From positions 14,320,501-14,384,500 of the forward strand of contig NC_088320.1 in the NCBI RefSeq assembly GCF_910592395.1: DNA of 64,000 bases. The letters are read 5' to 3'. This document shows positions 55,960-64,000 of the stretch, piece by piece; position 1 is the first letter of the stretch; each line of letters begins with the position of its first letter. The stretch is from Lineus longissimus. Lineage: Eukaryota; Nemertea; Pilidiophora; Heteronemertea; Lineidae. Below the pieces are notes generated by a model that was not told the DNA's origin, made no database searches, and saw nothing but the letters and a program-made list of their open reading frames with translations. The position numbers and the translations under genes are program-made.

Positions 55960-57463
55960 TTACGTTTGCTTTCCCTCTTTTTGTCGTCCTCGCCTTCTGT
56001 GTTTCTTCACTTTACCCTTTTTGTCTTTTCCTTTCTTTTCCTTCGTCTCCTTTATGTATTTCTTGCCTTTTTTGTCTGTCTTCATCTTCCCCTTCCTGTT
56101 TTACTTTTCCATGTGACTTCCTTCACTTTCCCCTTCTTGTCTTTCTTCATCTTTTTGTGCATTTTTTCTCTTTCCCCTTCTTTTCTTTCTTCCCTTTTTT
56201 GTCTTTTTTCACTTTCCCCTTCGGATCCGTCTTCCCCTTCTTTTCTTTTATCAGTTTCCCCTTCTTGACTCTCCTTCATTCTCCTTTTTCGCTTTCCTCT
56301 TCTTGTCGTCCTTTCCCTTTCCCTTCTTTTCTTTCTTCCCCTTCTAGTCTTTCTTCTTCTTTTTCTTGTTCATCTTGTCTTTCTTCATTGCCTTTTTCGT
56401 ACTACTGTCATCTTTTACACTTTCCTTAGAATTTATGATAACACTCTTAGCTGGCATCAGGCTTTTTGGAGGTTCCAGAGCTTGTCCCCCCATTGCCTTA
56501 TTATTCCCACCCACATCACCCCCGACCTTTCTGTACAATGTCTCCATTCTAGAAACCATAACACCGGTCACCGGTGGGAGGGATGCGACAACACTGGTTT
56601 TGCCATGCATTGGTGGAGTTCCTTTCTTTTTCTCTTCCCCGTTCCCATTTGATTCCTCCTCTTTCTCTTTCTCTTTCTTTTGACGTTTCGACCCTTTCGT
56701 TTTATATCATGTTTCTTTCTGTTCTTTGACTCATCCATATCGCCTTTCTTCTTTCTAATGTCTTTCTTTTTAGATTTCTTTGCTTTTCTGTCTCTTTCAG
56801 TGTTTTTCAGTTTCTTTTTCCCATCCGTCGCATCGTTCTTTCTTTTAGTTTTCTTCGTTTTCTTCTTACCTTCCTTCCCCTTTCCCGGCCCACCCTTATA
56901 TTTCTTCTTCAATTTATTTCCCTTTATAGTCTTTTTAACTTTCTCTTTTTTCTCATCCTTCCTTCTTTCATTCTATTGTCTTTGTTATATACTCATTGTC
57001 TTGCCTTTCTTTTTCCTTTTCTCTCCTTTGTCGCCATCCTTTCTTCCCTTTTTCTTCTTCTTTTCTTTTTTCGTTATGTTCTTCTCCTCTTTCATTTCCT
57101 TTTATTTATCCGTTTCAGCCTTCTTCTTTTTCCTTCCCAATTTCCCTCCATCCTTCTTCTTCTTCTTCTTCTTCTCATTCTCTTTCTCTTTCTCCTTCTT
57201 CTTCTCCACCTTCTTTGACCAATTTCCTCCTCCTTCCATAGGCGACTTAACCTTCTCCGCCGGCTTCTTCTTCCAAGTTGCCTTAGACTTCACTTTCTTC
57301 ATCGCCTTTTCCTTTCTCTTCTCCTTCGACTTCAAGCCAATCGTTTCCAGAGCATGGACGACTACTGCCTCCCTTGAGTTGGTAATACATGTAGCTGGCT
57401 TCTGTTGATCCTTCCTATTCTTCTTTGCCTTAAGTAGATTCGCGTTATGTGGGCAGACTACTT
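55960..57463 (-). pseudogene. Lysine-rich coding-like tract between FN2 and ShKT exons
   Basis: An acceptor (TATTGCAG, minus) at 57464-57466 opens a phase-1 frame. It reads VVCPHNANLLKAKKNRKDQQ and then becomes strongly Lys/Glu-rich (KKVKSKATWKKKPAEKVKSP). That single frame stays lysine-rich down to 56568 except for three stops (57102, 56985, 56973). Another frame then carries GTPPMHGKTSVVASLPPVTG and GGNNKAMGGQALEPPKSLMP, and more KK/KE-rich text to about 56082. A lysine-rich linker protein with introns or indels, or a decayed one, both fit; the polypurine composition alone can also keep frames open. Typed as pseudogene because the frame as given is not continuous. Confidence 0.45.
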
Positions 57464-57898
57464 CTGCAATACAAAACAGAAAACGTATGGCTAAGTTATT
57501 GTACTTTAAATAATAAACAATAATTTAAAGCTCTCTTGGTACAACTGTAAAGCACATTTTAATTGATTCTATTCTAAACGTCATGACACCAACAGGAATA
57601 TTTCACTATGTAAATCAGACGCTCAATAAATATGGATCGAGGAAGAAGACAAGAAAGTATGAGAATTTTTCCCAGATCGATCATGTTATAATACAAATGT
57701 GGAGATAAGATGGATACTTAATTTCTGTTTCATAGCATATTATATTTTGGATGTTAAAATGCGGGACTTTTTTTTAGATCAACCGATATATCAGAATATA
57801 TGGTTTTATATACCATAAACTATTTGGCTAAAAAAGTCCATAAAACCATTGATAAATGATTGATGAACCAGCACAAAATCAACTCAGACAGTCCTTAC
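57464..57898. other. Presumed intron of the FN2/ShKT gene
   Basis: AT-rich, bounded by a GTAAGG donor (minus, 57898) and a TTGCAG acceptor (57464). No conserved motif. A small exon could be hidden here, because the flanking phases (0 out, 1 in) do not match. Confidence 0.4.
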
Positions 57899-58068
57899 TT
57901 TTAATTTACAGAAGCCCCATGTCCTATTTTCATCATAATTATTGGTGGTAGCGCACCACACGTCCTTATTCTTGTATGGGATGCACTTGTAGCGGTATCT
58001 CCCCGCGTATTTGAAGGGGAAGATGCAAAATGCTGACTTGGCGTTGCCTCCGTAGGTTCCGATTGTCT
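57899..58068 (-). CDS. Fibronectin type II module exon 2
   Basis: Exon bounded by CATTTCAG acceptor and AAA|GTAAGG donor. It encodes a complete FN2 module: TYGGNAKSAFCIFPFKYAGR, YKCIPYKNKDVWCATTNNYD and RTWGFC, with the four canonical cysteines and the aromatic ligand-pocket residues (FPF, WCATT, NYD, WGFC). FN2 modules bind collagen/gelatin or glycans in extracellular proteins. Enters in phase 1; leaves in phase 0 by the only good donor, which does not fit the next exon I found. Lies 0.9 kb downstream of the first FN2 exon on the same strand. Confidence 0.8.
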
Positions 58069-58949
58069 CTGAAATGAACGTCAAAGCAGGTATAAAGAGG
58101 TTACGTCTTTTGTTACAGTTTCTACAACTGGAAAATGCCTCCTGTCTGATGATAATCATTTGAGGTTTGTTCATCTGTTGTAACTCATTTACGACGCAAG
58201 GCGAGTCCGTTAGCATAATAACAGTGATGGGTTTACTGATAGCAGCGTGGTTCACTGAAACACCCGGGGCCTATCCTCGACCTGCAGTGACTTCACACAT
58301 GCACATGTACATGCACGCTATCAACTCATTGTTTATTGTACTTCGTACGAAATAAATAAATAAATGAATAAAGCATTTCACTTCGATGTACAGTCCTACC
58401 AGGAAGTAAATGTCCACAGGTTTTTTTAATATGACAGAGATAGAATAAGGTAATTGAATGCGGTTTCCATCAGAAAATGGTTAGTTGGTTATGTATATGC
58501 TCAGCTCATACATGAAGGATTGGGGGTCTTTATCAAAGGTTATAGAAGAGATAAAAATCCTAAGAAAAAATGTGCATTTGTCATGATTATCGAACACACC
58601 CTATGGAATTGCAAGTGCCAAAAGATTATCGTCATCAAGGACAGTTCATGGGCTCATTTGAATTTTTGAAAAGGCACATGAAATAAAAGAAGTGATTTTT
58701 GGACCTTTTTTGAAATGTTTGTTACATAATGAAGGGATGGAATTAGGTGCATCCAAATACACCATATAATTATATGACCAACTAAATATACGAAACTCAG
58801 CTTAAAACCGCATTCAGATATCTTATTTTATCTCTGTGATATTTTTAAAAACGGTGGACATTTACTTTCTGGCAGGACTGTACATGCAGCCAACGGCCAC
58901 GTCTTTGTAAGGGACTTTTGAGGTTTTTGCAAGCGTCCTAAAATCCCAC
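58069..58949. other. Intron between the two FN2 exons
   Basis: Bounded by the GTGGGA donor (minus, from 58949) and the CATTTCAG acceptor ending at 58069. Contains a short AAATAAATAAATAAATG run at about 58350-58365. No other feature. Confidence 0.5.
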
Positions 58950-59114
58950 CTTTACAGTATCCCCATTTCTTGTCTCTGTCATAGTGCTTGGTCACGGAAC
59001 ACCAGGGTTTCCTGGCCCTAAGCAAGGTGCAGGAATAGTGGATTCGCCCCTTCGCCTCGAAAGGGAACACGCATGGTTTCCCCTGGCCGGTTGCTCCGTA
59101 CGTCTTTATCTCCC
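58950..59114 (-). CDS. Fibronectin type II module exon 1
   Basis: Exon of 165 nt, phase 1 at both ends (acceptor CTTTTAG, donor AAAG|GTGGGA). It encodes EIKTYGATGQGKPCVFPFEA, IHYSCTLLRARKPWCSVTKH and YDRDKKWGYC, a canonical FN2 module with four cysteines. Symmetrical 1-1 phase is the classic signature of shuffled extracellular modules. Upstream exons, including any signal peptide, were not identified in the 4.9 kb to the window edge, so the gene start is missing or beyond recognition. Confidence 0.8.
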
Positions 59115-61577
59115 CTAAAAGTAGAATAATTTCCATCGTTGCATAAAGCCTGGCTCTCTCTCAACATTCTCTAGTCAAAGTAGAAACTGGCCAAGACTGG
59201 CCAATCAGAAGCAAGCATTCAAAGCATTCTCCAAACGAACATAATATTCAAACAGATTGACCGCCTCACCACTCTACTATCACTGGGCAGGATGTCATTC
59301 AAGATAATGTGTGCAAAACACTTCGGCCGCAAATGATGGCGTCACGAAAAATACATGGAACACAAAATGAAGTTCAGACCGATATATCCGCAATGCTGAT
59401 CAAGCTGAATGTCTAATCATGTTATGATTACTATATCAGAGTACTTGGTTGTGAGAATACAGTGTATACAGGTTGATATGATTTTATTGAGCTGACTGAC
59501 CGCATTACCATGCCCTATCTAACATCGCAGAACAATATAACACCGTCCTGTCCTGCCAGTAAATATAGGGCTTAACCCCTTGCCTCCCTAGAGGTGACGA
59601 TATATCGTCCCCTATATTTTGTCTCGCGTATACATTGTAGGGACGATATTATATAGAACTCGCGGTACAGGTTAGACACTATTGCACGGTGTATTAGTGT
59701 CCCTGGTGAGCTGCAGGAGAGTTTATTTAGTTTTAATATATTTTGAAAGTAAAGGTGGTACCATACCGGAGAAGGGGTTTAATTATACTAATAAATATTG
59801 CATTTACCTCTGATAAGCCTTCTTCATGCAAGTGTAAGCTCAATATTTTTGTAATTTTAAACCCTCCACTATACAGATCAGATGAACGTTATTGAAAAAT
59901 TCGTCAACCAATTTAATCAGACTTAAACGACCACAATACACAATATTGGTTCTAGTTTTTCGATTTGCCGCTGGGGTTTCGTCGTTGGATGTCAGCTTAT
60001 CGACCGGGTCGGAATGAATGAAAACCTCATACGGATCTCATGCTCTTTCCCCAAAAAATATCCAAAAATAACTCAAATCGCGGCGTCATTTCGGGCAGCA
60101 AACATCCCCTTTTTCCAAGTAACTCAAATAAAGACAACAAGAACCAGTTGATGGATAACGTTCTTCAATTGCCATTTCATCTGTAAACTACCATCAAAAT
60201 ATAAATGTTACTATTTATTATGAATTTGATCATTTTGTATGTAGTTTATTTGTGTCCGAAATTAGAAAACAAAATAGAGTGTATCTTTACGGTGACTTCC
60301 TTATTCGCCATTTCCATATTCGTCAGTTTCCACATTCGCCAAATTTAAAAGTTAGGCGCATTGTGAAGGTTTTCAAGGGATCGGATGAGCGCGCGAAACG
60401 TAACCAAAAAGATCGCGTCCAGTGTCTATGACCGACCAATCATGAAAATCGTGGTTCTGTATCTCGCAGGGGCTTGGGTAGATGAAAAGATTACTTCAAT
60501 CGCCGGGGGGAGTGTTTCGCTGAAAATATCGATACGGAAATGTTATTTTAATAGTGTTTGAAAAGCCCGCGTTAAAAGTTAGGCATTCGACGCGAGTTCC
60601 GCCTTGTACAAATGGTCGCGTGATCAGAGCGCATGACTTGTTTCATGCAACGTCACGGTATTCGCCCTTCTCGCGGCCAGAAGTCAACTTGGAGCAACAG
60701 CTGACGGATCGAGGCCCAATTCGGGCAAACCCTTTTTATCATATTACAAAAACAAGAAAAAACAGAATATGTTGATTCGTACGTTACATTTATCATATCT
60801 AAACACTCGTTTAATCACTTGTTATTTTATGCAGGCTTTTTGGTGCTACAGACATTTAGTTAATTCGCTTATTTCTATCACCAGCTTAAATCATTAGCTT
60901 TGAGAACATTTGCGTTCAAACGACTAGGATCACGGCAAATTGAGTTTAATTAAAGCTCTGTGATATTTGTTCAATATTCAAAGTACCGTGGAAATTGTTT
61001 ATTCAGAGGTTTTAAAACCGCCACTTTTCTGTGTATTCAAAATGTACAATCTATTACAGGTTTCGAATAAAACTATTGTCTCGAAGATCCAACATTCCTT
61101 CCCATCATTCTGTGTCCTGGCCGGACACGCCAGTGTGCTCTGAATCAGTTTACACCAGGGCCCGTATTCATAAAGCTACTTAAAGGGTAACTCGTGTCAA
61201 ATTTCACCATTATATTTTAGCTGTTTTTGACAAATGACTACGTCACTTTCTCATAAATCGGTAAGGTTTTCGAATCGAAATGCACATTTTCTAGAAATTG
61301 ATGGTTTAATCCCGCCCGGACGGCTCGATTCGATGCCGTTTTCGTTGATGACGTCACAACATGAACATTTTCGCGGTCGCGGTGGTTTACATTCAGCGAT
61401 TTTATAATAAATCTAATCAAAAATGGAAAATTTGAGCTTTACATTTGTGATCAACAATTAAAAACGGACGTATTTCTGCAAAGTTGTAAATCACATCATA
61501 GTATCACTTTAAGTCAAAGTGGGGCACCTAAAATGCATATTAAGTTAAGGTGGGGTACTTACTTAAAACAAGTCATA
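59115..61577. other. Unassigned sequence upstream of the FN2 exons
   Basis: Probably intron or 5' flank of the minus-strand gene. It includes a short TTCGCCATTTCCATATTCG-type repeat at 60300-60345 and a slightly GC-richer stretch at 60360-60780 with a 73-codon ORF. No module, RNA gene or transposon recognised. Confidence 0.35.
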
Positions 61578-63006
61578 AACAGTGTTACCGTTAACACATC
61601 GAGGCTTCAGGAACAAGATAAAACAGACAACAATAATAATCGAATGTATGAAACAGTGTTACCGTTAACACCTCGAGGTTTCAGGAGCCAGATAGAATAG
61701 AAAACAATGATAATAATCGAATGTATGAAACAGTGTTACCGTTAACACCTCGAGGTTTCAGGAGCCAGATAGAATAGAAAACAATAATAATAATCGAATA
61801 TATGAAACAGTGTTACCGTTAACACCTCGAGGTTTCAGGAGCCAGATAAAATTGAAAACAATAATAATAATCGAATGGATGAAACAGTGTTACCGTTAAC
61901 ACCTCGAGGTTTCAGGAGCCTGATAGAATAGAAAACAATAATAATAATCGAATGGATGAAACAGTGTTACCGTTAACACCTCGAGGTTTCAGGAACAAGA
62001 TAAAATAGAAAACAATAATAATAATCGAATGTATGAAACAGTGTTACCGTTAACACCTCGAGGTTTCAGGAGCCAGATAGAATAGAAAACAATAATAATA
62101 ATCGAATGGATGAAACAGTGTTACCGTTAACACCTCGAGGCTTCAGGAACAAGATAAAACAGACAACAATAATAATCGAATGTATGAAACAGTGTTACCG
62201 TTAACACCTCGAGGTTTCAGGAGCCAGATAGAATAGAAAACAATAATAATAATCGAATGGATGAAACAGTGTTACCGTTAACACCTCGAGGCTTCAGGAA
62301 CAAGATAAAACGGACAACAATAATAATCGAATGTATGAAACAGTGTTACCGTTAACACCTCGAGGTTTCAGGAGCCAGATAGAATAGAAAACAATAATAA
62401 TAATCGAATGGATGAAACAGTGTTACCGTTAACACATCGAGGCTTCAGGAACAAGATAAAACAGACAACAATAATAATCGAATGTATGAAACAGTGTTAC
62501 CGTTAACACCTCGAGGTTTCAGGAACAAGATAAAACAGACAACAATAATAATCGAATGTATGAAACAGTGTTACCGTTAACACCCCGAGGTTTCAGGAGC
62601 CAGATAGAATAGAAAACAATAATAATAATCGAATGGATGAAACAGTGTTGTCGTTAACACATCGAGGCTTCAGGAACAAGATAAAACAGACAACAATAAT
62701 AATCGAATGTATGAAACAGTGTTACCGTTAACACCCCGAGGTTTCAGGAGCCAGATAGAATAGAAAACAATAATAATAATCGAATGTATGAAACAGTGTT
62801 ACCGTTAACACCTCGAGGTTTCAGGAGCCAGATAAAATAGAAAACAATAATGATAATCGAATGGATGAAACAGTGTTACCGTTAACACCCCGAGGTTTCA
62901 GGAGCCAGATAGAATAGAAAACAATAATAATAATCGAATGTATGAAGCAGTGTTACCGTTAACACCTCGAGGTTTCAGGAGCCAGATAGAATAGAAAACA
63001 ATAATA
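61578..63006. repeat. 77-bp satellite, about 18 copies
   Basis: Unit GAAACAGTGTTACCGTTAAC followed by ACCTCGAGGTTTCAGGAGCC and an AATAATAATAATCGAATG tail; starts at 61650, 61727 and 61804 show the 77-bp spacing. A shorter variant of about 74 bp (GGAACAAGATAAAACAGACA) alternates irregularly. Each unit contains the near-palindrome GTGTTACCGTTAACAC and CCTCGAGG. Confidence 0.95.
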
Positions 63007-64000
63007 ATCCCTAAGAAATAACCTCATATTTGGACATTATTGACGAGAAAGTCGCAAAGCCGGTATCTTCCACCATCAATATTATTGTCACGTGCTGTAG
63101 TCGATCTCCTCACCAGAGGGTCGTTCTTCACCAAAGTCTTTGCCCCTGGCAGCAATATGTGAGGATCGAGGTGACTGATAAAGATTAGATAAAAGCACAA
63201 ATTACATCAAAATTCTCAATTTGGTTATTCTATTTTTGATTGATAAAATTCTGTAATTTCAGAAAGATAAGAATAAAAATCTCTTTTTTCGTCACGGCAT
63301 TTTTGACGATGTTAAAAAGTGCGCCATTTTGAACAAAATGGCGCCGTTGTTGTCAGCGGTTTACACATGTAACATGCAATGACATGTTTTCGCGAGGAGA
63401 TGTAATCTCTAAACCTATTTTTAGACTGTCTGAAACGAGCCGTCTTCGAAATCAAGTTGGTTTCGAAATGACTTCCAAATTCACTTGAGATTTTAACCAA
63501 CTTTCGTCTATCGATTTGGCTTTAAAATATGTTTTTCATCAACTGTTAAGAGTACTTGTTAACATGGTAGTGCTTTAAAAGCTATTCATGTTATGGTTAT
63601 AAGCGCATGCACTGTGTTTATTACACACTCGATACGAAAGGTTTTTCTGGAGTAATGGCCGCTGATGAGAGAGTTAAGACGGTAAAAGAAAGCTTCTTTG
63701 AAGCATGTTTTTCTTTTATCGTCTTAAGTTATAAGACTAACACCTGGATTGGTTTTCGATAATACTTTACTCTCGATTTTAAACGACCAGTTCAGCGTGT
63801 AGTTTTTCCAGCCCCTTTTCGACAATAAGGCGATCATAATTTAGCAATGCTATAACGCTCAGCCAATCCGGAGCATAGGCCCGCAGTGTGTAATCTCAGC
63901 TTTGCCGCTCATTGAAGAAATGGTGTCGATCACTAGTGATTCGTCAGAATACCGGAATGAAAACCAGCCAGTTACGTCAAATCTGTCAATTTAGTGCTGA
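63007..64000. other. Unassigned sequence
   Basis: Only short ORFs. ATTTTGAACAAAATGGCGCC at about 63326 and a GCGCGCC-poor context offer no gene call. Confidence 0.3.

Noticed and set aside
56680-57408. 242-codon plus-strand ORF rich in Phe, Ser and Leu
   Set aside because: It is the pyrimidine complement of the lysine-rich/polypurine tract and has no initiation or domain evidence.

Overview
The window is animal (metazoan) nuclear DNA. Genes have phase-1 introns with GT-AG sites and AATAAA signals, extracellular modules (Link, fibronectin type II, ShKT) occur beside class A GPCRs, and THAP/TTAA transposons, non-LTR retrotransposon pieces, a tRNA-derived SINE and many minisatellites are interspersed. 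The module mix fits a marine bilaterian invertebrate (lophotrochozoan or invertebrate deuterostome); the sequence alone does not let me decide which. Most of the 64 kb is repeat-derived and nested, and only a handful of genes look intact. Left part (0.5-16.7 kb): two intact, intronless rhodopsin-family receptor genes lie head-to-head in about 2.5-kb inverted arms (490-2935 and 14130-16725). A third receptor survives only as a C-terminal scrap split by a small transposon at 3.5 kb. The spacer holds an internally deleted mariner-like relic, two copies of a 2.75-kb interspersed repeat (6901-9648, 9897-12653) and an element carrying a 17-bp minisatellite. At 17.7-18.7 kb is an unrecognised minus-strand ORF, with a decayed second copy at 29.0-29.6 kb. 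Middle part (20-37 kb): a graveyard of nested elements. Two related TTAA-flanked transposons (22786-24173 and 30374-33188) carry a THAP domain, and the longer one also carries a three-exon gene for a P2X7 'ballast'-type cytoplasmic domain, convergent with and overlapping a transposase 3' exon. Each sits inside a decayed gene that I read as Polinton/adintovirus-like (packaging ATPase; DNA-polymerase-B-type protein). Non-LTR reverse-transcriptase pieces lie at 20.5, 25, 33.7-35.8 and 36-37 kb; one is split by a 1.5-kb element with a 9-bp target duplication. Right part (38-48 kb): minisatellites, a TA-flanked mariner-type MITE between inverted minisatellite arrays, several palindromic MITEs, and a 3.67-kb foldback element (42295-45968) made of 21/22-bp repeats around a near-perfect central palindrome, with 6-bp target duplications. 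Far right (48-64 kb): a complete three-exon gene encoding a secreted 216-residue protein with two six-cysteine Link-like modules (49213-52279, plus), preceded by two copies of a TATA-type promoter/leader-exon module. On the minus strand, exons encode two fibronectin type II modules, a lysine-rich stretch and a C-terminal ShKT module (59114-54492), probably one secreted matrix-type protein, although one exon junction does not match in phase. A 77-bp satellite fills 61.6-63.0 kb. The receptors and the Link and FN2/ShKT genes are plausible host genes; I see no operon-like or pathway relationship among them.
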